Assembly: GCA_934096105.1 (NCBI GenBank)
Contig: CAKOLH010000002.1
Span: 1 to 64,000 of the forward strand
DNA length: 64,000 bases
Origin: an uncultured Bacilli bacterium
GTDB lineage: Bacteria; Bacillota_I; Bacilli_A; RF39; UBA660
Direction: 5' to 3'
Part shown: positions 16,390 through 25,936 of the stretch, in pieces
How positions within the stretch are numbered: the first letter of the stretch is position 1
Layout: the number at the start of each line of letters is the position of its first letter
Notes under the pieces: generated by a model
Database searches by the model: none
What the model was told of the DNA's origin: nothing
The model's input: the letters and a program-made list of their open reading frames with translations, nothing else
Position numbers and translations under genes: made by a program

Positions 16390-18944
16390 GTATTTTGAAT
16401 GACTTAACTATTAAGAACTTAAAACTTAATAAAAAAAGAACTATAGTTACAATTGTTGGTATTATTTTATCTACTGCTTTGATGGTAGGAATAGGACTAT
16501 TATTCTCTTCTTTTCAAGATTATATGATTAGAGAAACTATTAGTTATAATGGTAAATATGAGGCTGAGTATGGTGATGTATCTTTAGATAAATTAAATAA
16601 CATTGATAAGAAAGATTTTAGTTATTTTTATCAAAAAGCTATTGGCTTTAGTAAATTTGATTCTGCTAATGAATATAAACCTTATCTTTATATTTCAAGT
16701 GTTAATAAAGAATACTTTAATGAACTTCATTTGATTTCTGGTAGATTTGCTGAAAATGATAGTGAACTTGTTATATCTAATCATATTAATACTAATGGAG
16801 GAGCTTCTTATAAAATTGGAGATACTGTTACATTAAAGTATGGTGAAAGAGTAATTGAAGGCTTTAATACTTTGGTTAATAATGAATACTATGAAGAAGA
16901 AACTCTTAATATTGTTGGTGAGAAAACTTATACAATAGTTGGTATAGTAGAAAGAAGTAATTTTGAAGATTATTCTGCTTCAGGATATAGTACTTTTACT
17001 CTTGATATGAATGATAAAGAAGGAACTGCTGATGTATTTGTTATGTTTAATAATAAGAAAAAAATTATTAAACAATCGGAAGATTTGGCTAAAAAGTTAG
17101 GTTATGATAATGCTATATCTTATAATAGTAGACTTCTTGCTTTATATGGTGAAAGTACTTATGGTAATATAATGAAATCAATGATTACTATGATAGTTAT
17201 TATGTTATCACTAGTCTCTATTGGCTGTATAGTGGTTATTTATAATTCTTTTGCTATTTCTGTAATGGAAAGGAAAAAAGAATTTGGATTACTTTCTAGT
17301 ATTGGTAGTACAAAGAAACAACTTTCATATACAATATTTTTTGAGGCACTTATTGTGGGTACTATAGGAATAATACTTGGCATAGGTGGAGCTTATATTG
17401 GTATTGGTACTGTAATACTTATTATTAATAATTTGATTGGTGATATTTTAGTATTAAAACTTAATTTGGTTACTAATATTGTATTTATAATTATACCTGT
17501 TATATTTATGATACTTGTTATATTTATATCAGCTTTAGTTCCTTCAAGAAGGGCTGCTAAAGTGTCTCCGATTGAGGCAATTAGACAAAATGATGATATA
17601 AAAATTAATAAGAAAAAAATTAAAACAGGTAAACTTGTCAATAAATTATTTGGTATAGAAGGAGAGATTGCTCTTAAAAATATTAAAAGAAATAAGAAGA
17701 AGTATAGAGTTACAATTGTTAGTTTATTTATTAGTATTGTATTATTTATATCATTTTCTTCATATATGAATTATACTATTGATACTGCAAGTGATGTTGC
17801 TGGAGAAGTTTCTTATGATTATTTGATTTACTATTATGATGATGGTAATAATAATGATGAAATGATTAAGAAAGTAAATGAAATTGTTAATAGTGAAGAT
17901 GTTAAGGAATATGTTTCTTATAGTATAGATAATGTACTTTTAGTGGATAATTATGAGTATTCTGATGATTATTTGGAGTACTATAGAAATGCATATGCTG
18001 AAGACGAAGTTAAGACTATTACTGAACAAAAAGTTAAAAGCGTTTCTATTATTGTTATGGATGATACTACTTATAATAATTATAAGAAGGAACTTGGTCT
18101 TACTTCAGATAAAATAATATTACTTAATAAGTTTAAGGGTGTTAGTTATGGCGAAAAGAGAATTAACTATAATATTCCTGTAATTAAAAATAATACTAAT
18201 GGTTATATTAAACTTTGTAATATTGATGATAGCACTGTAGAAGATATAGAAAATGATTATAGTAAATATTGTAATAAAACTATTAACAATATTTATATTA
18301 CTGATAAATATGATCCAATGTTTGAGGAGGGTGTTTATAATGGTAATTATAAGCTTATTGTTAATAGAAAAATTTATGAGGTTACCTTTGGTGGAAAAGT
18401 AGATAATGTAAAATATAATATTATTAGTGATAATACTGATAATATTGATAAATTAACAAAAGAATTAGATAAATATGATAATGTTAATTATACTAATATT
18501 AAAGAATCAATGAAACAAGCTAATAATATGATTCTTGTTATTAAAATTCTTATGTATGGCTTTATAGGACTTGTTACTTTGATTGGTGTTACTTCTGTAT
18601 TTAATACTATTTCTACTAGTATGGCTCTTAGAAAAAGAGAGTTTGCAGTTCTTAGAAGTATTGGTCTTACAAAGAAAGGTTTTAATAAAATATTATTCTT
18701 TGAGAGCTTATTCTTTGGACTTAAATCTTTAATATATGCAATACCTACAAGTATTGGAATAACGCTTATTATACATTATGCATTATCTGATATGATGAGT
18801 ACTAGTGGTGTTATTCTTCCATGGAAGGCTATTATTATAGCAATTGTTTCAGTATTTGTGATTGTACTTCTTACTATGATGTATAGCACAAGTAAAATAA
18901 AGAAACATAATATTATTGAACAAATAAGAGAAGAAAATATTTAA
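16386..18944 (+). CDS. FtsX-family ABC permease with duplicated FtsX domain
   Basis: 852 aa. An N-terminal membrane segment (about 20-37), a large extracytoplasmic domain, then three membrane segments of a first FtsX domain (about 260-390, ending PSRRAAKVSPIEAIR). The same arrangement repeats in the second half (segments at about 440, 715, 770 and 810, ending IEQIREENI). It partners with the ATPase encoded just upstream. Such proteins transmit force or move lipids, lipoproteins or peptides at the membrane surface. It is the last gene of the operon starting at 12487. Confidence 0.88.
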   Translation: MSILNDLTIKNLKLNKKRTIVTIVGIILSTALMVGIGLLFSSFQDYMIRETISYNGKYEAEYGDVSLDKLNNIDKKDFSYFYQKAIGFSKFDSANEYKPYLYISSVNKEYFNELHLISGRFAENDSELVISNHINTNGGASYKIGDTVTLKYGERVIEGFNTLVNNEYYEEETLNIVGEKTYTIVGIVERSNFEDYSASGYSTFTLDMNDKEGTADVFVMFNNKKKIIKQSEDLAKKLGYDNAISYNSRLLALYGESTYGNIMKSMITMIVIMLSLVSIGCIVVIYNSFAISVMERKKEFGLLSSIGSTKKQLSYTIFFEALIVGTIGIILGIGGAYIGIGTVILIINNLIGDILVLKLNLVTNIVFIIIPVIFMILVIFISALVPSRRAAKVSPIEAIRQNDDIKINKKKIKTGKLVNKLFGIEGEIALKNIKRNKKKYRVTIVSLFISIVLFISFSSYMNYTIDTASDVAGEVSYDYLIYYYDDGNNNDEMIKKVNEIVNSEDVKEYVSYSIDNVLLVDNYEYSDDYLEYYRNAYAEDEVKTITEQKVKSVSIIVMDDTTYNNYKKELGLTSDKIILLNKFKGVSYGEKRINYNIPVIKNNTNGYIKLCNIDDSTVEDIENDYSKYCNKTINNIYITDKYDPMFEEGVYNGNYKLIVNRKIYEVTFGGKVDNVKYNIISDNTDNIDKLTKELDKYDNVNYTNIKESMKQANNMILVIKILMYGFIGLVTLIGVTSVFNTISTSMALRKREFAVLRSIGLTKKGFNKILFFESLFFGLKSLIYAIPTSIGITLIIHYALSDMMSTSGVILPWKAIIIAIVSVFVIVLLTMMYSTSKIKKHNIIEQIREENI

Positions 18945-19004
18945 TAAAAATACTTTCTTTTTCTTTTGATATGATATATAATTAAATTAGAGAGGAGTGA
19001 AAAA

Positions 19005-19727
19005 ATGGCTAAATTTTGTCCTAATTGTGGAAATGAAATGGTTGATGATGCCGTAATGTGTGTTAAATGTGGTACTATGGTAGGAGAAAACAATGTTAAT
19101 AAAAATAGTGAAGCTAAACCTGCTGTAAGCGGTGAAAAGAAAAAAGGATTACCTGCTTGGGCTATTGTTTTAATAGTTTTGGGTGGTTTAGGTTTATTAG
19201 TAGTTATTGCGATTGTAGTTTTTGCTATTATCGGAGTTAATGCTCTTAAGAAAGTGGATCCAAATGAAATAAAAGATAAACTTAATGATTACATAGAAGA
19301 AAATACTGAATCTACTTTATATGGTACTATAGATGATACTTTAACTGATGGTAGTCTTAAATTGACTTTAACTAATGCTTATATATATGATTCTATTGGA
19401 GAAGGTTATTCTGTTAATACACCTGCTGAAGGTAAAGAATACTTAGTATTGTTTTTTGATGTAGAAAATATCTCAACAGAAAGTGAGTATGTTTCACATT
19501 ATGATTTTGACGGCTATGTCGATGATGTGGCTTGTGATGTTAGAAGTATATTTGGCGATATCGAGGGTATTAAAGATTTATCAACTAATTTAGCTCCGGG
19601 TAAAAAGGCTCAAGGATTTGTTGCATTTGAAGTTAATAAAGATTGGAAAGACTTTGAAATACATTATAAGAAATTTCTTGGTGATAAAACTTTAGTATTT
19701 GGAGTTACTAATTCAGAAGGTGCTTAA
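19005..19727 (+). CDS. Zinc-ribbon membrane protein with DUF4352-type domain
   Basis: The N-terminus is a zinc ribbon (CPNCGNEM and CVKCGTMVG), followed by one membrane segment (AWAIVLIVLGGLGLLVVIAIVVF) and an extracytoplasmic beta-rich domain resembling DUF4352 (telokin-like immunoprotective fold), with the family features LTLTNAYIYDS and YLVLFFDVENIS. The molecular role is unknown. GAGAGGAG precedes the ATG and a TATATAAT box lies upstream, so it is probably monocistronic. Confidence 0.78.
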   Translation: MAKFCPNCGNEMVDDAVMCVKCGTMVGENNVNKNSEAKPAVSGEKKKGLPAWAIVLIVLGGLGLLVVIAIVVFAIIGVNALKKVDPNEIKDKLNDYIEENTESTLYGTIDDTLTDGSLKLTLTNAYIYDSIGEGYSVNTPAEGKEYLVLFFDVENISTESEYVSHYDFDGYVDDVACDVRSIFGDIEGIKDLSTNLAPGKKAQGFVAFEVNKDWKDFEIHYKKFLGDKTLVFGVTNSEGA

Positions 19728-19790
19728 ATGCATCTTTTCTTCTTTCTTTTTTTTATGAAATAGTATATAATATTGTTAGGAGGATAGATT

Positions 19791-20486
19791 ATGAATGTAG
19801 CAGATATTGTTATTTTGATTGCATTGGCATTAGGAGCAGTAGGTGGATTTAAATCTGGAGTAATAAAAAAGACTGCTGATTTTGTTGGTATATTTGTAAT
19901 AATTATTTTGTCATTCTATTTAAAGAATTATTTATCTGTTATTATGTATGAAAATTTACCATTTATTAATTTTGGTGGATTTATAAAGGGAATAGAGGCT
20001 ATTAATATTTTATTCTATGAAGTACTTGCTTTTGTTATTGTATATTCTTTACTTTATTTAATTTTTAAAGTGGTACTTATGTTAACTGGATTAATAGAAA
20101 AAATACTTAAGGCTACTGTTATACTTAGTATTCCTTCAAAAATACTTGGTATATTTGTTGGCATAATAGAGATGTATGTTTATGTATTTTTAATTCTAGT
20201 GGTTACTACTTTACCTATTATAAATGTTCCATATGTAAGAGATTCTAAAATGGCTAACTTTATGCTAGATAAAACACCAATATTATCTAAGGTATCAGAA
20301 GAAATGGTTGATACATATGATGGGGTTTATAAAATTGTTAAAGATAAAGATAATAAGAGTAATGAAGAATTAAATGATGAAGTTATTAAATTACTACTAG
20401 ATAAAAAAGTTATTACTAAAGAGTCTTTAAATAAACTTATTGACAGAAATAAGATTCACATAAGTGATAAAAGCATATTAGATTAG
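19791..20486 (+). CDS. CvpA-family membrane protein
   Basis: Starts MNVADIVILIALALGAVGGF, typical of CvpA, with about four hydrophobic segments and a charged C-terminal tail of about 60 residues. CvpA homologues affect envelope homeostasis and bacteriocin production, but the biochemical role is unclear. The ATG has AGGAGG upstream. Thioredoxin starts 10 nt after its stop, so the two are co-transcribed. Confidence 0.82.
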   Translation: MNVADIVILIALALGAVGGFKSGVIKKTADFVGIFVIIILSFYLKNYLSVIMYENLPFINFGGFIKGIEAINILFYEVLAFVIVYSLLYLIFKVVLMLTGLIEKILKATVILSIPSKILGIFVGIIEMYVYVFLILVVTTLPIINVPYVRDSKMANFMLDKTPILSKVSEEMVDTYDGVYKIVKDKDNKSNEELNDEVIKLLLDKKVITKESLNKLIDRNKIHISDKSILD

Positions 20487-20496
20487 GAGGGTTATT

Positions 20497-20790
20497 ATGA
20501 GTTTAATACATTATGAAAATGATTTTATTTCTTTAATCAGCGGTAAAGCCGTAGTTGATTTTTATGCTACTTGGTGTGGCCCTTGTAAAATGTTTGGACC
20601 GGTATTTGAAGAAGTTTCTAAAGAAAATGACTTTAATTTTATTAAACTTGACGTTGATAAATGTTCGGATATAGCTAGAGAATATGGTGTTATGTCAATT
20701 CCAACGATTATACTGTTTGAGAATGGCAAAGAAATTAAGAGATTTACTGGCTTTATGAATAAAGAAGAATTTACTAAATTTTTGAAATAG
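20497..20790 (+). CDS. trxA: Thioredoxin
   Basis: A small 97-aa thioredoxin with the active site WCGPC at residues 26-30, the cis-Pro region SIPTIILF, and the fold from start to end without a signal peptide, so it acts in the cytosol. It is slightly shorter than classical TrxA (about 105 aa). AGGAGGG precedes the ATG. It is the second gene after cvpA; a hairpin (AAATAG/CTATTT) plus a T-run follows its stop. Confidence 0.92.
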   Translation: MSLIHYENDFISLISGKAVVDFYATWCGPCKMFGPVFEEVSKENDFNFIKLDVDKCSDIAREYGVMSIPTIILFENGKEIKRFTGFMNKEEFTKFLK

Positions 20791-20812
20791 TTTTTAACTA
20801 TTTCTTTTTTTT
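20784..20812 (+). terminator. Terminator after thioredoxin
   Basis: AAATAG...CTATTT stem overlapping the stop codon, followed by a T-run. Confidence 0.7.
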
Positions 20813-20884
20813 AATTCAAAACTATTGTTTTTTTTATAAAAATCTGCTATCATTAACTTATGATAAAAGAGAGGAGATATGAAA

Positions 20885-21637
20885 ATGGAAAAAGAAGATA
20901 AGAGAGGAATATTTTTTGGAGTAATTGGAGTACTTACTTTAATCGTTGCTATAATTGGAGCATCATTAGCATACTTTTCTATTAATGCAAAAAGTGAAGA
21001 TAATGCTTTAACTGTTAAAGCTGCTACTGTAAAGATTGTTTATGAAGATGGCAATAAGTTGAATGTGACTAATATTATACCTTCAGATCAAACTATAGCT
21101 CTTAGAACTTTCACTAGAACTGGTGATGATGATGGTCAAGGTGGTACATATAAAACTTGTATAGATGATAAGGGATTTACAGTTTGTGGGTATTATGATT
21201 TTACTTTAACTAATGATGGACCTACTGAAATGGAAATTGTTGCTAAAGTAACTCCTACTGCCTTAGTAAAAGAAGAAAAGAATGAGCAAGGTGAAGTTAC
21301 TACTGAAGGTGAGATACCATTTAAACATTTAAAATTTGTTTTATACGATAGAACTGGTATTTCTGGAGAATTTGATAATGGTTCTAGTATAGTTTATACT
21401 GGTACTATTCCATATAGTGAAGTTTCAAGCGACTATACAGAATTTAGTTTACTTGGTGCTACTGGTGATGAAACATTAAAGATCGCTGGAAATGGTACTA
21501 CTAAAAATCTTCGTTTATTTGTATGGCTTGATGAAGCTGGTGCTGATAATGATGCTGAACAAGGTGCTACATTTAAAGGTACTGTTAATGTAGAAGTTAA
21601 AGGCGCTAAAACTATTCAAGGTGAAGCTGCTGAATAA
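20885..21637 (+). CDS. TasA/camelysin-like secreted protein 1
   Basis: Starts with a charged stretch and a hydrophobic signal (VIGVLTLIVAIIGASLAYFSI) of the kind cleaved by SipW-type signal peptidases in TasA/CalY proteins, then a beta-rich secreted domain of about 210 residues. It contains two cysteines close together (KTCIDDKGFTVCG) that could form a disulfide. TasA-family proteins form extracellular fibres or act as cell-surface proteases. The ATG at 20885 is preceded by GAGGAG (20871-20876); an ATG at 20879 is too close. Three other proteins in this window share this type of N-terminus. Confidence 0.7.
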   Translation: MEKEDKRGIFFGVIGVLTLIVAIIGASLAYFSINAKSEDNALTVKAATVKIVYEDGNKLNVTNIIPSDQTIALRTFTRTGDDDGQGGTYKTCIDDKGFTVCGYYDFTLTNDGPTEMEIVAKVTPTALVKEEKNEQGEVTTEGEIPFKHLKFVLYDRTGISGEFDNGSSIVYTGTIPYSEVSSDYTEFSLLGATGDETLKIAGNGTTKNLRLFVWLDEAGADNDAEQGATFKGTVNVEVKGAKTIQGEAAE

Positions 21638-21644
21638 TGAAATT

Positions 21645-21673
21645 AAAAGCAATTTAAGTATTGCTTTTTTTTT
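21645..21673 (+). terminator. Terminator after TasA-like protein 1
   Basis: AAAGCAAT pairs perfectly with ATTGCTTT, followed by T only. Confidence 0.88.
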
Positions 21674-21709
21674 GTGTTTTTGGTATTATTATACTAGGAG
21701 ATTGATGAT

Positions 21710-22270
21710 ATGAATAATAGTAAAAGTAGAAATGATATATTTTATTTTATTGTTTTGATTCTTACATTACTTATAATGATTGTCGGAGTAACTTTTACAT
21801 ATTTTTCTTTGATTGCAAGTGAGAAAGAGGATAGCACAAAGATTAAAACAGGTACTTTAGCTATTAATTATATAGATGGTATTACTATTGATACTTATGC
21901 ACTTATGCCTATTAATGAACCTAATTTAACTACTAAGTATTCTGTATATAAAAAGAGCTTTTCTGTTAAAAGCACTGGTACTTTGGATCAGAAACTTAAT
22001 ATATCTATGTTTGTAACTGATAATGAGTTTGATGATAATGCACTTAGTTATGCTTTATATGATAATACCGGTTATAAAATATCTAAGAATAGTATTCCTA
22101 AAACTGGTAATATATTAATTGGGTCAGATATTTATTTGAAGAGTAATGAAGAAAAGACATTTATTGTTTTGATATGGCTCCAAGAGAATAATAAGGATCA
22201 GGATTATGAGATGGGTAATACTTTTAAAGGTGGATTTAATATAAATGCTAGTCAAATAAAATATCAATAA
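21710..22270 (+). CDS. TasA/camelysin-like secreted protein 2
   Basis: 186 aa: a hydrophobic signal segment (FIVLILTLLIMIVGVTFTYFS) with the same FTYFS/LAYFS exit as its upstream neighbour, then a beta-rich domain (ALMPINEPNLTTKY, KTFIVLIWLQEN). The two genes look like diverged tandem duplicates with separate terminators. Probably secreted and processed by a SipW-like peptidase, which is not in this window. It has its own AGGAG-type RBS. Confidence 0.68.
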   Translation: MNNSKSRNDIFYFIVLILTLLIMIVGVTFTYFSLIASEKEDSTKIKTGTLAINYIDGITIDTYALMPINEPNLTTKYSVYKKSFSVKSTGTLDQKLNISMFVTDNEFDDNALSYALYDNTGYKISKNSIPKTGNILIGSDIYLKSNEEKTFIVLIWLQENNKDQDYEMGNTFKGGFNINASQIKYQ

Positions 22271-22290
22271 TGACTAGTTTTTTTCTTTTA
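22246..22290 (+). terminator. Terminator after TasA-like protein 2
   Basis: CTAGTCA (in the last codons) pairs with TGACTAG after the stop, followed by seven T. Confidence 0.7.
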
Positions 22291-22322
22291 ATTATATTAT
22301 AATTGTTATGGAGGCTACTTAT

Positions 22323-23174
22323 ATGAATGGAAAAAGAATAAAGGTTAATGATTTTAAGTTTAAATATGGACAAGATACTATATTTATTAATGTATTTGGA
22401 GCTTTTAAATATAAGAAGAATAATAATAAGTATGTAGTTTATAGTTATGATAATAGTAAATTATATTATGGCTCTTTATTTATAAGAGATAACGAACTAG
22501 TTATAATGCTATCTAAAAATGATAGTGAAGATTTAATAGATAAATTTTTAGATGATATCTTAAATGGTAGTAATGATGATAACTTTGAAGATATTTCACT
22601 TGATAAAATAACTGGTGCTCAAATAATTGATGAAGGTGTTATTAACAAGAAAATTGATATTAATAAACTTGATGAATTAACTATACCTAAAAAGAAAGTC
22701 CAGGAGGAAGCTGTTGAAAATAAAAAGAAAAAAGGAATATCAATATCTGGAATATTTTTTGTATTATTTATAGTAGTGGTAGTAGCTTTCTTCTTTTTTA
22801 ATCCAGAAGTTATTATGGGAAAAGATAAGAATTATGTGTGTAACATAAAATATAATCATAAAACTTTATCTATTCCTGTTATTGAAGAAGTTAAACTTAC
22901 TTTTAATGGTAAGAGTAAGATTAAAAGTTCTATGGTAACTTATGATTATATTTTTAAAAGTGATAGCGAATATAATAAATTTAAAAATAGTGGCGAATTT
23001 TATAAATATCTGAATGAGGGAGATACTTATAAATTTATTGACAAAGATAAAATTTATAGGGTTATGTTTAATATTAATGATTTAAGAGAGTATTTTTCTT
23101 CTGAAGATGAAGATTCAATACTTGAATATTATAATGAAAAAGATTATAAATGTAATAAAATAGAAACAGAGTGA
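22323..23174 (+). CDS. Membrane protein of unknown function preceding holA
   Basis: About 283 aa. I do not recognise a family. The first about 145 residues are soluble and charged, one membrane segment follows (IFFVLFIVVVVAFFFF, about 150-166), and the last about 115 residues would be outside the cell. An ATG at 22308 is in frame, but GGAGG (22310-22314) sits 8 nt before the ATG at 22323. Its stop overlaps the region just before holA, suggesting co-transcription. Confidence 0.6.
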   Translation: MNGKRIKVNDFKFKYGQDTIFINVFGAFKYKKNNNKYVVYSYDNSKLYYGSLFIRDNELVIMLSKNDSEDLIDKFLDDILNGSNDDNFEDISLDKITGAQIIDEGVINKKIDINKLDELTIPKKKVQEEAVENKKKKGISISGIFFVLFIVVVVAFFFFNPEVIMGKDKNYVCNIKYNHKTLSIPVIEEVKLTFNGKSKIKSSMVTYDYIFKSDSEYNKFKNSGEFYKYLNEGDTYKFIDKDKIYRVMFNINDLREYFSSEDEDSILEYYNEKDYKCNKIETE

Positions 23175-23179
23175 TAGAT

Positions 23180-24127
23180 ATGAATTTTTATTTACTATAT
23201 GGAAGTGATGCTTCCATTATTGATAGAGAAATTGATATTATTAAAGAGAAATTATCTATTTCAGATAATGATGTTATTTATTATAACATAGAAGATATTC
23301 AAAATATTGTAGATGAGGCACTTACAATTTCTATGTTTTCATCTAATAAACTTATTGTTATTGATAGTACTATTTATTTATCACAAAAGAAGGATATTGA
23401 AAATATTAATTTACTTGAGAATTATTTTAATAACTATAATTCTAATAGTTATTTAGTATTTGTATCTAATAGTGATACTATAGATTCTAGAAAGAAATTG
23501 GTAAAGTTTATTAATAATAATGGTACTACAAAAAAGGTAGAGGCTAATAATGAGTATTTGAGTAATTATGTTAATGATTATTTAAAGAAAAGAAATTATA
23601 AAATGAATAGTATGGATATTAATATTTTTATTAATAGAGTAGGTAATAACATTGATAATATTAAAAATGAACTTGATAAACTTATGTTATATAAAATAGA
23701 TGATAAAGTTATTGATAATAATGATATCACGCTACTTGCTGAGGAAAATACTGATAATAGTGTTTATGATTTAGTTAGTGCATTATTAAAGAATGATAAT
23801 AGTAAGGCTATTAAATTATATAAGAATTTTGTTATTAATGGTATGGATCCTAATCAAATAATAGCTATTATTGCTAGTCAAATAAGACTGTTATTTCAGG
23901 TTAAAAGACTTTATAATAGTGGTAAATCTAATGATGAGATAGCTAAAATATTGGAGTTTAAAAGTGTATATAGAGTTAAGTATTTACTTAATGATAGTTA
24001 TTATTATAGTGAAGATACTTTAATTAAGTATTTATCTAAATTATCTGATATTGATAGAGATATTAAAATTAATAATATAGATGGTAATATACTATTAGAG
24101 CTTTTTATTGCAGGTAAAGATTATTAA
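23180..24127 (+). CDS. holA: DNA polymerase III delta subunit
   Basis: The clamp-loader subunit that opens the sliding clamp. The protein begins MNFYLLYGSD, has the region around SMFSSNKLIVIDST, and a C-terminal collar-type helical domain (ALLKNDNSKAIKLYKNFVI, then NPNQ-like DPNQIIAIIASQIRLLFQVK), the pattern of HolA in Gram-positives. About 315 aa, slightly short but complete. A GTG at 23171 is in frame; the ATG at 23180 fits the family better. A bidirectional terminator separates it from the convergent sspI. Confidence 0.88.
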   Translation: MNFYLLYGSDASIIDREIDIIKEKLSISDNDVIYYNIEDIQNIVDEALTISMFSSNKLIVIDSTIYLSQKKDIENINLLENYFNNYNSNSYLVFVSNSDTIDSRKKLVKFINNNGTTKKVEANNEYLSNYVNDYLKKRNYKMNSMDINIFINRVGNNIDNIKNELDKLMLYKIDDKVIDNNDITLLAEENTDNSVYDLVSALLKNDNSKAIKLYKNFVINGMDPNQIIAIIASQIRLLFQVKRLYNSGKSNDEIAKILEFKSVYRVKYLLNDSYYYSEDTLIKYLSKLSDIDRDIKINNIDGNILLELFIAGKDY

Positions 24128-24156
24128 AAAAAGTATGTTTTACATACCTTTTTTTA
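24122..24156. terminator. Bidirectional terminator between holA and sspI
   Basis: GTATGT and ACATAC form a stem flanked by A-run and T-run, so it can terminate both convergent genes. Confidence 0.85.
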
Positions 24157-24346
24157 TATTTGATAATATATTTTGTTTTTCTTCTTCATTTGAATTATTC
24201 CATAATAATTCAAATAATACTCCAAGGCCTATTAAAGGATCATCTTCATGTGAGGATACTGATTCTTCAATAGAAGTCTTAATATCATCAATACTAGAAT
24301 CTTTAAAGTTATTGATGATATATTTTCTTATATCTATATTATTCAT
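24140..24346 (-). CDS. sspI: Small acid-soluble spore protein SspI
   Basis: A 68-aa protein. It matches SspI along its length: an N-terminal DIRKYIINNFKDSS (compare RQAIINNVKGNS), the central DDPLIGLGVLFELLWNN (compare LPGLGVLFEVIWQN), and NEEEKQNILSNIKKGM. SspI is a minor spore-core protein made in the forespore. GGTGAT lies upstream of the ATG. Finding it supports spore formation by this organism, together with the cotJ genes. holA is convergent with it. Confidence 0.88.
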   Translation of the reverse strand: MNNIDIRKYIINNFKDSSIDDIKTSIEESVSSHEDDPLIGLGVLFELLWNNSNEEEKQNILSNIKKGM

Positions 24347-24435
24347 TTTATCACCATTAATATAATGGTATAATATTTAATGTTTTATTCATTGTAATTT
24401 AAATATTACTATGTTATTATATTGGTGGTGATATT

Positions 24436-25512
24436 ATGTCTATATATATTCATATTCCTTTTTGTAACAGTATTTGTACATATTGTGATTTTTGTAAAAT
24501 ATTTTATAATAAGAAATATATTAATGATTATTTAAATAATTTAGAAAGAGAAATTAAAATAAGATATAAAGATGAAATAGTTAATACTATTTTTATTGGA
24601 GGTGGTACTCCGAGTAGTTTAGATGATGAAGAACTAATTAGATTAATGAATATTATTAAGATATTTAAGCTTAATGATGATTATGAATTTACTATTGAAT
24701 GTAATATTGAATCTATTACTGAAAATAAACTTAAAATAATGAAAAAATATGGTGCTAATAGAATTAGTATTGGGGTAGAATCTTTTGATGATAATATTAT
24801 TAAATTACTTGGGAGAAAACATACAAAGAGTGATGTATATAATAAGGTAGAAATAGTAAAGGAATACTTTAATAATATTAACATAGATTTGATATATGCT
24901 GCATATGATGATATAAATATTTTGAAAAGTGATATTGATTGTTTTTTAAAACTTGATATTCCACATATTTCTACATATAGTTTGATAATTGAAGATAATA
25001 CTATGTTAAAAATTAATGAAATGAAGAATATTGATGAGGATATCGACTATGAAATGTATAAATATATAGATGATACTCTCGAGAAGAATAATTATATTCA
25101 TTATGAGATTAGTAATTATGCTAAAGATGGGTATCAATCTAAACATAATTTGGTATATTGGAATAATGAAGAGTATTATGGATTCGGTTTATCTAGTACT
25201 AGTTATATAAATAATGAGAGAATTACTAATACTAAAAACTTAAGAAATTATTTGAATGGTGAGTATGTTGGTACTACTATATATGAAGATAAAGATGTTA
25301 GAATGGAAAATGAAGTGATGCTTGGTCTTAGAAAATTTAGTGGTATAGATTTAGAAAAATTTAGAGATAAGTTTAATGTGTCTTTAGAAGATATATATAA
25401 TATTAATAATTTGATTAATGATGGTTACTTAATAAGAGAGAATAATCATATTAAAATCAATAAAAAATATATGTATATATCTAATGAAATAATTGTTAGA
25501 ATACTTGAATAG
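24436..25512 (+). CDS. hemW: HemW-type radical SAM heme chaperone (HemN-like)
   Basis: Starts MSIYIHIPFCNSICTYCDFC with the CxxxCxxC iron-sulfur motif (Cys10, Cys14, Cys17), then GGGTPSSL and the radical SAM core. HemW proteins resemble oxygen-independent coproporphyrinogen oxidase but act as heme chaperones; sequence alone cannot fully separate the two, though the short N-terminus favours HemW. 358 aa. GGTGGTGAT precedes the ATG. Confidence 0.85.
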   Translation: MSIYIHIPFCNSICTYCDFCKIFYNKKYINDYLNNLEREIKIRYKDEIVNTIFIGGGTPSSLDDEELIRLMNIIKIFKLNDDYEFTIECNIESITENKLKIMKKYGANRISIGVESFDDNIIKLLGRKHTKSDVYNKVEIVKEYFNNINIDLIYAAYDDINILKSDIDCFLKLDIPHISTYSLIIEDNTMLKINEMKNIDEDIDYEMYKYIDDTLEKNNYIHYEISNYAKDGYQSKHNLVYWNNEEYYGFGLSSTSYINNERITNTKNLRNYLNGEYVGTTIYEDKDVRMENEVMLGLRKFSGIDLEKFRDKFNVSLEDIYNINNLINDGYLIRENNHIKINKKYMYISNEIIVRILE

Positions 25513-25557
25513 TAATGGCTTTTATGTTAGAATAAGGCCTATGGAGGAATTAATATA

Positions 25558-25860
25558 ATGAAAAATAAAAAAGAAATTATTAAAGGTTTATATGAATATA
25601 AAAAAGAACTTTCTGATGAAATATTTGAATTGAAAACTAAGATATATTTACTTGAATGTTCGCTAGAAGATATTGATAGAGAAATATGTAAGATTGATGG
25701 ACATAGTTTTAGTGAATGGGAACAAAGAATAAATTCTAATTGGCTTGATGGAGATGATGATAGTAATTTATTTTGTTATAAAAGAAAATGTAATGTGTGC
25801 GGTGTAGAAGAAATTACTTTTGATATAGATGACACGAAGGTACGTAGTAAGAAAAAATAA
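25558..25860 (+). CDS. Small coiled-coil protein with possible zinc site, unknown function
   Basis: 100 aa. The first about 45 residues are a Lys/Glu-rich helix likely to form a coiled coil. The rest contains CKIDGHSFSEW and later CYKRKCNVCG, so His and Cys residues could bind a metal. I do not recognise the family. The ATG has GGAGG upstream and the gene follows hemW by 45 nt. Confidence 0.55.
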   Translation: MKNKKEIIKGLYEYKKELSDEIFELKTKIYLLECSLEDIDREICKIDGHSFSEWEQRINSNWLDGDDDSNLFCYKRKCNVCGVEEITFDIDDTKVRSKKK

Positions 25861-25890
25861 TAGTTCAAAGTTTATTTGGACTTTTTCTTT
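25861..25890 (+). terminator. Possible terminator
   Basis: AGTTC and GGACT pair (one G-T pair), followed by a T-rich run, just after the stop of the coiled-coil protein gene. Confidence 0.5.
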
Positions 25891-25936
25891 ACTTATTTAC
25901 TTAAATATTTTATAATTATTATGTGAGGTAGATGTT

